Shown in pieces: positions 52,888 to 63,300 of a stretch of 64,000 nt of DNA. The stretch is from Vibrio cincinnatiensis DSM 19608 (GTDB taxonomy: Bacteria; Pseudomonadota; Gammaproteobacteria; Enterobacterales; Vibrionaceae). The stretch is taken from positions 62,001 to 126,000 of the forward strand of contig NZ_FUXB01000005.1 of NCBI RefSeq assembly GCF_900167345.1, in the 5' to 3' direction. Numbering within the stretch: position 1 is the stretch's first letter; each line of letters begins with the position of its first letter. A model generated the notes under the pieces. The model worked only from the letters and a program-made list of their open reading frames with translations, ran no database searches and had not been told where the DNA came from. The translations under genes and the position numbers were made by a program.

Positions 52888-53919
52888 TTAGTTATTGCTG
52901 TGTAACTCGCTATTGAGTTCCACGGCAGATTTGTTCGCTAAGCACTCCACTTGGCCTGTTTGTGAATTACGGCGGAAGAGTAAGTCAGAAACACCAGCCA
53001 GTTCACGGGCTTTAATGATTTCTACTTCGTTGCCTTCTTTATCCAGCATACGGACTTTGGTTCCAGCGGTGACATAAAGGCCGGACTCAACGGTACAGCG
53101 ATCACCCAGAGGGAAACCTAGGCCAGCGTTAGCACCAAGCAATGAATTTTCACCAATAGATACCACAACTTTGCCCCCACCAGAGAGGGTACCCATAATG
53201 GAAGCCCCTCCTCCGATATCTGAGCCATTGCCAACCATCACGCCAGCCGAAATGCGCCCTTCGACCATACTCACCCCAGTGGTGCCGGCATTAAAGTTGA
53301 TAAAGCCTTCGTGCATAACGGTTGTTCCTTCGCCCACATGAGCGCCTAGACGAACACGCGAGGTATCGGCAATACGTACACCTGTTGGAACAATGTAATC
53401 CACCATTTTAGGGAATTTATCCACACAATCGACACTTAATGAGCGTCCTGCTAAGCGAGCTTCAATTTGGCGCTCTGCCAGCTCAGGCAGGTCAATTGGG
53501 CCTTCATTGGTCCACGCAATATTGTGCAGCAAGCCAAAAATACCGTCGAGCACGGTGCCATGAGGCTGAACCAAACGGTGTGAGATAAGTTGCAATTTCA
53601 AGAAGCCTTCTGACACGCTTTGTGGTTTATCATCAGAAGCGAGGATCACCAACACTAATGGCTGAGCTGATTTGGCGGCTTTATCGGCGAAGGCTGCATT
53701 GGCCGCTTGACCATTGGCTGCAAAAGCATTGGCTAATTGTGCGCTTTGTTCTACAGAGACTTCCAGCGTTTGGTTGCCTTGCAAATAACCAGAAATATTC
53801 GCCAAAGCACTAACCAGTGCATCACTTGGGTTAAGAACGGGATGAGGGAAAAATGCCTCAATGATTTTTCCGTCACGATTTTTTGTGGCCGTACCAAAGC
53901 CAAGGGCAAAATTCGCCAT
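52888..53919 (-). CDS. dapD: Tetrahydrodipicolinate N-succinyltransferase
   Basis: A 343-residue enzyme of lysine/diaminopimelate synthesis, of the longer DapD type found in vibrios and pseudomonads rather than the 274-residue E. coli form. The C-terminal half is a left-handed beta-helix of hexapeptide repeats (RLGAHVGEGTTVMHEGFINFNAG near 205-227, GVMVGNGSDIGGGASIMGTLSGG near 242-264). The start MANFALGFGTATKN has GGAGA about 8 bases upstream, so the 18 extra codons of the longest frame are rejected. The gap to yebG (53920-54178) shows only the yebG terminator and a 16-codon ORF not considered real. Confidence 0.95.
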   Translation of the reverse strand: MANFALGFGTATKNRDGKIIEAFFPHPVLNPSDALVSALANISGYLQGNQTLEVSVEQSAQLANAFAANGQAANAAFADKAAKSAQPLVLVILASDDKPQSVSEGFLKLQLISHRLVQPHGTVLDGIFGLLHNIAWTNEGPIDLPELAERQIEARLAGRSLSVDCVDKFPKMVDYIVPTGVRIADTSRVRLGAHVGEGTTVMHEGFINFNAGTTGVSMVEGRISAGVMVGNGSDIGGGASIMGTLSGGGKVVVSIGENSLLGANAGLGFPLGDRCTVESGLYVTAGTKVRMLDKEGNEVEIIKARELAGVSDLLFRRNSQTGQVECLANKSAVELNSELHSNN

Positions 53920-54146
53920 GTGAGTTCTCCATAAATAGGGATTAATTCCATCATATCGCTGATGATTTAACACTGCTGCACGTTAGGCTTACCTTTACTT
54001 GGGTGAGTCATTATGAGTGAGCGGCGTTGCTGCGACTTCAAGGATATCTTAAAGAGAGTCTGAGAGGGAAGAAAGAGGTGAGCATTGATCCGTCTGTAGA
54101 CCGATACCGTTTGTCTTCTTAGCGATAGATATGTCTTTTTAGATAG

Positions 54147-54168
54147 AAAAACCGCTGCTGGGCAGCGG
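54147..54168 (-). terminator. Terminator after yebG
   Basis: On the minus strand CCGCTGC, loop CCA, GCAGCGG and five T follow the yebG stop by about 10 bases. Confidence 0.9.
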
Positions 54169-54178
54169 CCTAATCTTA

Positions 54179-54472
54179 TTAAGCGGCATTATCAACCGAT
54201 TCATCGCTCTTTACGGTTTTCGGTTTCTTCGGTGGGGTCGGTTTACGTTTCGCACCCAGAGCGATTAATACCTCTTCTTTATTTTGTGCTAAGAAGAGCG
54301 CGAGCTCTTCTTGCTTGCTCTCTTCTTCGATGAGAGCGCTTTTACCTAACAGATCGAATAACTCATCTGCCATATCCAGCATTTTGTCATAAGCGTCAGC
54401 TTCGGCTTTCGAGGTAAAAGTCATTTTCTCTTCTCCGTTGCGTTCCACCACGTACTTAACGATGACGGCCAT
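54179..54472 (-). CDS. yebG: SOS-induced protein YebG
   Basis: A 97-residue protein. MAVIVKYVVERNGEEKMTF at the start, KAEADAYDKMLDMADEL near 22-38 and the lysine/proline-rich tail (KRKPTPPKKPK) are the YebG family pattern. In E. coli it is DNA-damage inducible, and its molecular role is unknown. A LexA box lies 30-46 bases upstream of the ATG. GAGGATG precedes the start. The gene is in the same orientation as the LysR gene but separated by the LexA-box region, so it has its own promoter. Confidence 0.94.
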   Translation of the reverse strand: MAVIVKYVVERNGEEKMTFTSKAEADAYDKMLDMADELFDLLGKSALIEEESKQEELALFLAQNKEEVLIALGAKRKPTPPKKPKTVKSDESVDNAA

Positions 54473-54502
54473 GGTTCATCCTCTACATTGTGCTAAAAAT
54501 TA

Positions 54503-54518
54503 CTGGCTGTTTATACAG
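54503..54518 (-). promoter_or_regulatory. LexA box of yebG
   Basis: CTGGCTGTTTATACAG has the CTG-N10-CAG form of the SOS box with an AT-rich right half, flanked by TA and TT as in strong sites. It lies directly upstream of yebG, an SOS gene in E. coli. Confidence 0.85.
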
Positions 54519-54528
54519 TTTTTATTGA

Positions 54529-55452
54529 TTAAAGTCCAGATAAGCCATCAAAACTGAGAGGCGAGCCCGGCCACTGATGACAAAATTCCATAAAGTTTTT
54601 CAATAGTGGGCTTTGGTATTTTTCTTTGTGAACCAGTACCCAAAAGCGACGTTTCATATCAAGTGGTACGTTCAGTAAACGAACGCGTCCATCTTTGAGT
54701 GCACATTGGGCGGCTAACTGTGATAAACACCCCAGCCCAAGCCCAGCAGAAACGCTATTGATTAACGCTTCAGTGGTGTTGAGTTCGAAACTTTCTTGCC
54801 ACTGTTCAATTCGAGGAGCGACCACCCGCATAAAAAATTCTCGAGAGCCAGAACCTGATTCTCGTAAAACCCACTGGCTTTGCTCAAAATCAGTCAAATG
54901 AATATCGTTTTTATGAGCAAGGGGGTGTGAAGGTGAGCAAATAATACACATTTCATCGTGTGAAAATTGTTTTGCCAACAAGTGTGGGTGTAATGTTTTC
55001 CCCTCAATCAACGCGATATCCAGTTCGTAATCGACCAGTTTTTGGCAGATAAGCGCAGTATTAGAGATAAATAGACTTTGAGCGTGATGATCAAATTGCT
55101 TTTGAAAGGCACTGAGTAGGTAGGGGGCAACTTGATTGCCTATGGTGTCACTGGCTCCAATTCGTAGCTGACCGGAGAGGGTATTTTCTTCATCAAAGAG
55201 ATGATCCAGATCTTTTGCCCGCCCTAGTAATTCATCGGCTAAGGGGAGTAATTTCTGACCTTCCTGATTCAGTATTAATCGGTTATTGACCCTGTCAAAT
55301 AGCACATGGCCTAGCTGTTTTTCTAATTCAGCTAAGGCCATACTGACCGCCGCTTTAGAAAGAAACAGAGCCTCAGCCGCCGCCGTTAAGGTTTTATGCT
55401 GAGTGATGGTCATAAAGACGTTTAATTGCTTGAGAGAAACGGGCTGGCTCAT
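54529..55452 (-). CDS. LysR-family transcriptional regulator
   Basis: A 307-residue LysR-type regulator. The N-terminal winged helix-turn-helix (about 6-65) has TLTAAAEALFLSKAAVSMALAELEKQLG, and the periplasmic-binding-fold effector domain covers about 90-300 with QLRIGASDTIGNQVAPYLL and ESGSGSREFF. It most resembles the YeiE/CysB-like group, but the effector cannot be told. It is divergent from the TDT transporter at 55559 with 106 bases between, the classic LysR-target arrangement. An inverted TTATTGAA/TTCAAACAATAA pattern spans the gap. It likely controls that transporter. Confidence 0.9.
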   Translation of the reverse strand: MSQPVSLKQLNVFMTITQHKTLTAAAEALFLSKAAVSMALAELEKQLGHVLFDRVNNRLILNQEGQKLLPLADELLGRAKDLDHLFDEENTLSGQLRIGASDTIGNQVAPYLLSAFQKQFDHHAQSLFISNTALICQKLVDYELDIALIEGKTLHPHLLAKQFSHDEMCIICSPSHPLAHKNDIHLTDFEQSQWVLRESGSGSREFFMRVVAPRIEQWQESFELNTTEALINSVSAGLGLGCLSQLAAQCALKDGRVRLLNVPLDMKRRFWVLVHKEKYQSPLLKNFMEFCHQWPGSPLSFDGLSGL

Positions 55453-55558
55453 TATTGTTTAGTTTTATTGAACGTTGGTTATAAATAATTAGATATATTC
55501 AAACAATAAGCAAGCGTATCATGCCGCCAGTAACAATCGTGTGTGTATTGAGGTCGAA

Positions 55559-56527
55559 ATGATTCAAGCAGCAAAGACAAAAGTGATGAGCGCGCCAACG
55601 CCGATGGCTGGGTTGGCATTAGGTATTGCCAGTTTGGGTTGGTGCTGGGAAAACGCCGCGGATTTACACGGTATTGGCCAGTGGTCTGGGGCGGTGATTG
55701 CCAGTATCTTATTGCTGATTTTGACAATGAAATTCTTGTGGCATAGCCATGCATTACGGGAAGATTTAGCTCACCCCGTGGTGGGCAGTGTTGTGCCTAC
55801 TTTTGCCATGGCTTGCATGGTGGTCTCCCATTCCGTCGGGCAGTTTTTTCCTATTGCGGGAGATGGTCTTTGGTTGTTAGCGGTAATGTTGCATGTCATT
55901 TTTTTGGTCAGTTTTATTTATCATCGTGCTAAAGCGTTTGAACTGCACCATATGGTCCCCAGTTGGTTTGTTCCTCCGGTTGGTATTATTGTGGCGGATG
56001 TTTCTTTTTCGGGTAATCCGGCTTTAGCGCCGGTAGCAGACAGTGCGCTGATTTTTGGCATGTTAACGTATGCGGTGATGTTACCGATGATGATCTACCG
56101 CTTTATGTTTACTCATGAAGTTCCAGATGCTGCAAAACCCACGTTGGCTATCTTAGCGGCTCCTGCAAGCCTCTCTTTAGCGGGTTATTTGAGTATGGCT
56201 GTCGATCCTTCTCCGGTCATCATTGCGTTATTGTTTGGCATCGCGGTTTTAATGACAGCGATTATCTATTTAGCCTTTACCCAGTTGCTGCGTTTGCCTT
56301 TTAGCCCAGGCTATGCCGCTTTTACTTTTCCTATGGTTATCGGTGCTACGGCACTATTTAAACTGACTTATTGGATGGAGCAAGTGTCAATCGCCCCGCG
56401 TTATATTGAACAGGTGCATGTGTTAGCCACCCTTGAGCTTATGGTGGCCACTTTGGTGGTGGGGTATGTGGCACTGCGCTATGTGTTGTTTTATCTTCCC
56501 GCTCGAGCGGTGATGAGTCAGGCGTAA
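55559..56527 (+). CDS. TDT-family (TehA-like) membrane transporter
   Basis: A 322-residue membrane protein with ten hydrophobic segments of the tellurite-resistance/dicarboxylate transporter family. TPMAGLALGIASLGWCWE near 14-31 matches the family's first helix, and HHMVPSWFVPPVGIIVAD near 133-150 the PxWFxPxVG motif with the gating region. Members are anion channels or weak-acid exporters (TehA, SLAC1, sulfite exporter). The substrate is not predictable. The ATG at 55559 with GAGG six bases upstream is preferred to the longer frame. It is divergently paired with the LysR regulator. Confidence 0.88.
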   Translation: MIQAAKTKVMSAPTPMAGLALGIASLGWCWENAADLHGIGQWSGAVIASILLLILTMKFLWHSHALREDLAHPVVGSVVPTFAMACMVVSHSVGQFFPIAGDGLWLLAVMLHVIFLVSFIYHRAKAFELHHMVPSWFVPPVGIIVADVSFSGNPALAPVADSALIFGMLTYAVMLPMMIYRFMFTHEVPDAAKPTLAILAAPASLSLAGYLSMAVDPSPVIIALLFGIAVLMTAIIYLAFTQLLRLPFSPGYAAFTFPMVIGATALFKLTYWMEQVSIAPRYIEQVHVLATLELMVATLVVGYVALRYVLFYLPARAVMSQA

Positions 56528-56616
56528 TTCCCTCGCTTAGATCAGGAAAATTATTCAGTTAAGTGCACTTATGCTACTCTCAACCTCTGTTCGGGCTAAA
56601 GTCGTGTGAGTGCATT

Positions 56617-59600
56617 GTGTTTACGGTTTACCACTCTAATAACATCGAAACACTAAAGATTCTTTTAGTGCATCTGATTAAAAATGATCCGCTCAATCAT
56701 CCTTTTAGCAAAGAGCATATTCTGGTGCAAAGTTCCGGAATGTCTCAATGGCTAAAGATGGCGTTAGCTAAAGAGATGGGGGTGGCCGCTAACATCGAGT
56801 TCCCTTTGCCTGCCAGCTTTATTTGGCAGATGTTCACGAAAATCATTTCCGATGTTCCAACCCGTAGTGCCTTTAACAAGGAAACGATAAGTTGGAAATT
56901 AATGCGTTTATTACCGAACTTGCTTGATTTACCCGCTTTTGCCCCACTGCGTCGTTATTTGGCTGATGATCCAGACCAAGCAAAGCGCTATCAACTTGCT
57001 GAAAAAATTGCCGATATTTTCGACGGTTATCTTGTTTATCGCCCAGATTGGATCGCCGCTTGGGAAGCGGGAGAAACGGTAACCGAGATCGAAGACGAGC
57101 ACTCTTGGCAACCTCTCTTGTGGAAAGCGTTGTACAATGACACTCTCGCTCAGGGGTACTCTCATTATCATCGCGCCAACCTTTATCAAACCTTTATTGA
57201 ACAACTGCAAAGCGGCCCTATTCCGCTTGAGCAATTGCCAAAGCGACTATTTATTTTTGGTATTTCTTCTTTACCCCCACGTTATCTGGATGCGCTAAAA
57301 GCATTAGGTGATCATATTGATGTGCATCTGATGTTTACTAACCCTTGTCAGCATTATTGGGGAGAGATCCGAGACCGCCATTATCTTTCTCGGCTTGAAA
57401 CACAACGACGAAAAAAAATAGTACTGGCAGAGCAATCGCTCACGATCCGTGGAGAAACCTCACCACTGAAAGGAAAAATCAGTGACTATTTAAGTGATGC
57501 TCTCCATACCCAGCAAGCCATGGGGCATAGCTTATTAGCCTCTCTTGGTAAGTTAGGACGGGACAACTTATTTTTGCTTGAACAGAGCAATAATGAGGAG
57601 TTGGAGCTGTTCATCGATGTTCCTCGTGATAGCTTACTGCATCATATTCAGGCGGATATTTTACACCTACAAGAGCATCATAATGATCAGTGGTTAGCCA
57701 GCAGTGAACATAAACCCGCGCTTGAACACGGTGATGATTCACTGACTCTGCACCTTTGTCATAGCCCGATGCGAGAAGTGGAAGTGTTGCACGACCAACT
57801 ACTGGCGATGTTTGATCGTGATCCCTCACTTAAACCGCGTGATGTGATTGTTATGGTGGCTGATATTGATGCCTATAGCCCTTATATACAAGCCGTGTTT
57901 GGCAATGCGCCGGGAGAGCGGTTTATTCCCTATTCCATTTCTGATCGCTCAGCGACTCAAGAAAACCCGATTCTTCATGCCTTTATGCAGTGGTTATCAC
58001 TGCCTTTATCCCGCTGTTTAGCATCAGAGCTACTGGAATTATTGGAAACTCCGGCAGTATTGGCTCGGTTTGAGATCAGTGAAGAGGAGTTTGCCACGGC
58101 CAAGCATTGGGTGGAAGAGAGTGGAATTCGCTGGGGGCTAAATGGTGCAACGGCACGAGAATTTGAGTTACCGGCTACTGAGCAAAATACTTGGCAGTTT
58201 GGTATTCAGCGAATGTTACTGGGTTATGCGATGTCGAGTCATGCTGGCATTGTGGAGTTAGGAGACGTTCAGCTTGCACCTTACAATGAAGTGCAGGGGA
58301 TGAATGCTGAACTAGCGGGCAAATTAGCGCATTTTATCGCTACAGTAAGTGATTATCGAAGCCGTTTGGCACAAACTCAATCCATCATTGAGTGGCGAGA
58401 AACCCTTTCACAATTATTAGCGGATGGTTTTGCGGTGGATATTGCTGATGAAATCGCCCTGCAATCCATTCGTGAAACTTTAGCGGCATTACAGGAACAG
58501 TTGCAGGAGGCTGGCTATCAATCGCCGATAGCGCCTGCCATTATTCGCCAGTATCTGCACAATCAGCTAGCGAGTACACGTGTGAGTCCACGCTTTTTGG
58601 CCGGACAGGTTAACTTTTGTACCTTAATGCCTATGCGCTCGATCCCTTTTAATATGGTTTGCTTATTGGGGATGAACGATGGTGTTTACCCCCGTGCGAT
58701 GCCAGCAGAAGGGTTTGATTTGATGCGGCAAAGGATTCGGCCTGGTGATCGCTCTCGGCGTGATGATGATCGTTATCTCTTTCTGGAGGCTCTTTTGTCT
58801 GCACAGCAGAGGCTCTATATCAGTTATGTGGGACGCTCTATTCAAGATAATAGCGTTAAAGTTCCTTCGGTTTTGGTCAGCGAACTACTGGAATATTGCC
58901 AACAAAATTATTGTTTGCAAGGGGATGAAACATTACCCAGTGATGAGTCGGGGAAAAAATTATTAGCCAAGCTTACGGTGCAGCATGCCATGGTGCCATT
59001 TAGTCCGCACGCTTTTTTAGGGCAAATGAGAAGCTATGCTAAAGAGTGGCTACCCGCAGCGCTGCGACAAGGCACCAAGAGCTTATCCTTTAACCAGCCT
59101 GTTGAGGATTATCTATTGGGGGCGAGTTATCCCCTAGAACTTGATTGGGTTGAACTACACCGTTTTTGGCGTTTACCCGTGCAGTATTTTTTTCAACGGC
59201 GATTAAAAGTGACGTTTGATTCAGCGCTTGATGTTCTTGAGGACGAAGAACCTTTTGCGTTGAATGGGTTGGCGAGTTATCAGTTACGAGATGAACTGCT
59301 TGCCACTTTACTCAATCAACCAGAACCGACGGTCAGAGAATCGGTATTCGAGACTTTCGCCGCTCAGCAACGAGCGCAAGGGCGTTTACCCATTGGCGCC
59401 TTCGGTATTCTTGAGCTAGAAACCAACCGAGTTCAGGCAGAAGCCTTGTTAGACAGCCTTTATGGTTTATGTCAGAGGCCACTGCAAGATGTTGAAATCA
59501 ATATTACATTGCATCCATTGGGGGCAGATAAACCCATATGGGTAACCGGTTGGCTGACGCAAGTCTATCAATCGGGTTTAGTGCGTTATCGCAGCGGCTC

Positions 59601-60069
59601 GATCCGTGCCCAAGATCTGCTAGCGGCTTGGCTTGATCATCTGGCTTTTGCCGCGATGGGACATCATGCTTCAACCCATCTTATTGGTTATGATCGCAAA
59701 GACGGTGTGCTTCATTATTGCTTTCCAGCACTGGAGGATGCTTTTCAGGCCCAAGCTCAGTTGGCTGAGTTGGTACAGCTTTATTACCAAGGGATGAGCT
59801 CGCCCTTACCCTATTTTCCTAAAACAGCATTAGCTGCGGTTGAGGCTGGTTTTAGCCGAGGGAAATGGGTTGAGGATGAACAGAAAGCACGAAAAAAAAT
59901 GGCGGATACTTTTAATGATGGCTATTTCTCATCGGGAGAAGGAAGCAATGAATATATTGCCCGAATCTGGCCTCAATGGAATGATGAATTGGCCGAGCAA
60001 GTGCACTTATTAGCAAGGCGAGTGATTCAAACGGCAAGGCTATCGTTGCAAGATCAGGAAGAAACCTGA
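56617..60069 (+). CDS. recC: Exonuclease V subunit RecC
   Basis: A 1150-residue RecC, the Chi-recognition subunit of RecBCD. The start is a GTG at 56617 giving (M)FTVYHSNNIETLK, which aligns with the start of E. coli RecC. The longest frame adds 18 unrelated residues. Diagnostic blocks are VQSSGMSQWLKMALAKEMG, IEFPLPASFIWQMF, AFNKETISWKLM and FGISSLPPRYLDAL, and the dead-helicase region FCTLMPMRSIPFNMVCLLGMNDGVYPR lies near 664-690. recB follows after a 256-base spacer. In E. coli ptr lies in between, but here it is absent. Confidence 0.97.
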   Translation: MFTVYHSNNIETLKILLVHLIKNDPLNHPFSKEHILVQSSGMSQWLKMALAKEMGVAANIEFPLPASFIWQMFTKIISDVPTRSAFNKETISWKLMRLLPNLLDLPAFAPLRRYLADDPDQAKRYQLAEKIADIFDGYLVYRPDWIAAWEAGETVTEIEDEHSWQPLLWKALYNDTLAQGYSHYHRANLYQTFIEQLQSGPIPLEQLPKRLFIFGISSLPPRYLDALKALGDHIDVHLMFTNPCQHYWGEIRDRHYLSRLETQRRKKIVLAEQSLTIRGETSPLKGKISDYLSDALHTQQAMGHSLLASLGKLGRDNLFLLEQSNNEELELFIDVPRDSLLHHIQADILHLQEHHNDQWLASSEHKPALEHGDDSLTLHLCHSPMREVEVLHDQLLAMFDRDPSLKPRDVIVMVADIDAYSPYIQAVFGNAPGERFIPYSISDRSATQENPILHAFMQWLSLPLSRCLASELLELLETPAVLARFEISEEEFATAKHWVEESGIRWGLNGATAREFELPATEQNTWQFGIQRMLLGYAMSSHAGIVELGDVQLAPYNEVQGMNAELAGKLAHFIATVSDYRSRLAQTQSIIEWRETLSQLLADGFAVDIADEIALQSIRETLAALQEQLQEAGYQSPIAPAIIRQYLHNQLASTRVSPRFLAGQVNFCTLMPMRSIPFNMVCLLGMNDGVYPRAMPAEGFDLMRQRIRPGDRSRRDDDRYLFLEALLSAQQRLYISYVGRSIQDNSVKVPSVLVSELLEYCQQNYCLQGDETLPSDESGKKLLAKLTVQHAMVPFSPHAFLGQMRSYAKEWLPAALRQGTKSLSFNQPVEDYLLGASYPLELDWVELHRFWRLPVQYFFQRRLKVTFDSALDVLEDEEPFALNGLASYQLRDELLATLLNQPEPTVRESVFETFAAQQRAQGRLPIGAFGILELETNRVQAEALLDSLYGLCQRPLQDVEINITLHPLGADKPIWVTGWLTQVYQSGLVRYRSGSIRAQDLLAAWLDHLAFAAMGHHASTHLIGYDRKDGVLHYCFPALEDAFQAQAQLAELVQLYYQGMSSPLPYFPKTALAAVEAGFSRGKWVEDEQKARKKMADTFNDGYFSSGEGSNEYIARIWPQWNDELAEQVHLLARRVIQTARLSLQDQEET

Positions 60070-60325
60070 GAAGTAGGGTGGCCGCCAGTAAATCATTATT
60101 TGTGTAGGGCGTTTGCTGTACGGCCACAGGTCAGAGGGACCAGAATTCGTGAGGAGTGGCTAGGAGTATCACTCCATCGATGCGGCGCAGTGTAATCGGT
60201 TGTTGTGGGCTGCACCGTGAGTCAGATCTCATATCTTTCTGAGTTATCTTGCTTCGCTCTGACTAAATAGAATTATTTAATACAGATCACACTAGTATCC
60301 CTATAAACCACCAAAAGCAGAGTGA
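60070..60325. other. Spacer with several inverted repeats between recC and recB
   Basis: This 256-base gap has no ORF. It holds GTGGCCG/CGGCCAC (60078-60084 with 60121-60127), GGAGTG/CACTCC (60153-60158 with 60170-60175) and GTCAGA/TCTGAC (60221-60226 with 60258-60263), the last enclosing CTCA/TGAG. None has a following T run. GC content is higher than in other gaps of the window. It must also contain any recB promoter. Confidence 0.5.
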
Positions 60326-63300
60326 ATGATGAGTAACATTGACAGTATTGTTCCCACCCCGTTGGATACCCTGACGTTTCCTTTGCACGGGGCAAGGTTA
60401 ATTGAAGCTTCTGCGGGGACAGGAAAAACCTTTACCATTGCAGGGCTGTACTTACGGCTGCTTTTGGGTCACGGTTCCCCACAGACTCGTCATGAACAGC
60501 CTCTGACGGTGGAACAGATTTTAGTGGTGACATTCACGGAAGCGGCCACTGCTGAGTTAAGAGATCGAATTCGCCGTCGTATTCATGAGGCCCGTATCGC
60601 CTTTAGTCGAGGGAGTAGTGATGATCCTGTGGTGAAACCGCTACTCGAACAGGTTACCGATCATGCTTTTGCGGTCCATTTATTATTGAATGCCGAGCGG
60701 CAGATGGATCAAGCGGCGATCTACACCATTCATGGTTTTTGTCAGCGTATGTTGACTCAAAATGCTTTTGAATCCGGAATGCGTTTCGATAATGAATTTA
60801 TTACCGATGAAAGCCAACTGAAAGCCCAAGTGGTTGCGGACTACTGGCGGCGACAATTCTACCCGCTTCCGGTGAATTTAGCGGGAGAAGTTCGCCGTTT
60901 ATGGTCTTCACCTCAAGCGTTACTGGATAAAATTGGTCGTTATTTGAGCGGAGAAGCCCTGAGCTTAATTACTCCGGTCATGACGGGGGATCTCTTAGCG
61001 TTACACCAAAGTAATTTGGCCAAAATTGATGCTTTGAAGCAGCAGTGGCGAGCGGCTGAACAGGACATTGAAATACTCATTAGCCGCTCAGATGTGAATA
61101 AGCGCAGCTATACTAAGAAGTCGCTACCGGAATGGATTGAACGCGTTTCCTTTTGGGCGGAAACCCCAACCATCACTTATGATATTCCTGAGGCATTGGG
61201 CCGTTTTTCTCAATCCGTGTTAATGGAAAAAACACCCAAAGGGGAAGCGCCTCATCACCCATTATTTGATGCTATCGAAACCTTTCTTGCAGAACCGATA
61301 AGTTTGCAAGGGCCGTTAATGGCTCATGCGATCACCGAGTGCCGACAGCTATTGGCTAAAGCGAAAGCAAGCCAGCAATGGCTCTCTTTTGATGATTTAT
61401 TAAGTCAATTATCCGCCTCTCTCGCCGAAGATGAACAAGGGTTACTGGCTGAGCGAATTCGTCACTTGTATCCGGTTGCCATGATCGATGAATTTCAAGA
61501 TACCGATCCACTGCAATACCATATTTTTAGCCAAGTCTATTTAGCGCATCCGACTTGTGGTTGGTTTATGATTGGGGACCCCAAACAGGCCATTTATGCC
61601 TTTCGTGGCGCTGATATCTTTACTTACATTAAAGCAAGAAATCAGGTCTCGGCTCATTACACATTGGGCACGAACTGGCGATCCAGTGCCGAGATGGTGG
61701 CGTCGGTTAATCAGTTATTTGCTTTTCCCGAGAGTCCTTTTATTTATGATAACGACATTCCTTTTTATCCGGTGCAACCGAGCCCAAAAGCACAGCAAAA
61801 GCAGTGGTTTTTAGCAGGGCAAGCTCAGCCAGCCTTAACCTATTGGTATCAACAGGCAGAAGCACCACTGAGCAAGGGGGAGTATCAACAAATCATGGCA
61901 CAGGCAACCGCCAGTCAGATTCAAGCCCTATTAACGGCGGCTCAGCAAGGCGAGGCACACTTTGAGCGAGATCGCCTCATTGAACCGGCGGATATCGCGG
62001 TGCTCGTGCGCACAGGAAGTGAAGGTCGCTTGATTCAACAAGCTTTGGCACAACAAGGCATTGCAAGCGTGTATCTTTCGAATCGAGACAGTGTTTTTAC
62101 CAGTGCGGTTGCCGCTGATCTCCAGCGATTGTTGCAGGCCGCTTTGCATCCTGAAGATGAAAAAGCGCTACGCAGTGCACTCGCTTCACCTCTTTTTGCT
62201 CTGAATGCGGCTCAGTTGGATTTGCTCAATAATGATGAGAATGAGTGGGAAGCGGTACAAAATGAATTTAAGCATTATCGCAAACTCTGGCAAGAGCGCG
62301 GAGTGTTGCCGATGCTGCGAGCGGTATTAAGCATGAGACATGTTGCAGAGCGCTGGCTTGCTGAGCCCAATGGTGAACGGCAATTAACGGACTTTATGCA
62401 TTTGAGTGAATTATTGCAACAAGCCACCCAAACGCTCGAAAGTGATCATGGTTTATTGCGCTGGTTTGCTCAGTCAATGGTTGATGCTCAAGCGGGGAGT
62501 AGCAGTGACGATGCCATGTTGCGTCTTGAATCTGAGCGAAATTTGGTGCAAATCGTCACAATTCATAAATCGAAAGGGCTTGAATATGACTTGGTCTTTT
62601 TACCTTTTGTGCTGAACTATCGGGAGGCGCAAGAAGGAAAATATTACGATGTTGCTAGTGGTCAAACTCTACTGGATATTATGGGTAGTGATAGCGCTTT
62701 ACAGCAAGCAGATAAAGAACGGTTAGCAGAAGATTTACGCTTAATTTATGTGGCGTTAACTCGTGCCGTTTATGGCTGTTTTATCGGTGTTGCACCGCTG
62801 CGTAACGGGCGCTCAACCCAAGAGCCAACCGGTGTACATTTAAGCGCTTTAGGTTATCTGCTGCAAAACGGTCAACAAGGTGATATAGCACTGCTGACTC
62901 AGGCTTTGTCTCAGCAAGCGGCGCTGAGTTCGGTTATCGTCACCGAACCGCCAGAGCTGTTGCCAGAACCCTTTACCCCCTTACAAACGTCACAGCCTGA
63001 GCTGAGCGCCAAAACATTACAGCATTCCATAGACCGTGCATGGCGAGTGACCAGTTATTCTGGACTTGTTAAGCAAGGTGGACATCCACAAGAGAGTACG
63101 CTTGAACTGGTGGGATTTGATCTTGATTCAGCCGGTGAGCATGATGAATCGTTCGCTTCTGATGAGTTGGAACGCTCGATTTTTACCTTTCCTCGTGGTG
63201 CCACGCCGGGCACCTTTTTGCATGCACTGTTTGAAGAGGTCGAGTTTACTGAGTCTGTGTACAGTGAGAAAAATCAAACGACCATTGAAACCTTAATGGA

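Noticed and set aside
53987..54065. 16-codon ORF (MSERRCCDFKDILKRV) between dapD and yebG
   Set aside because: No convincing ribosome site or downstream partner on that strand; too short to support alone.
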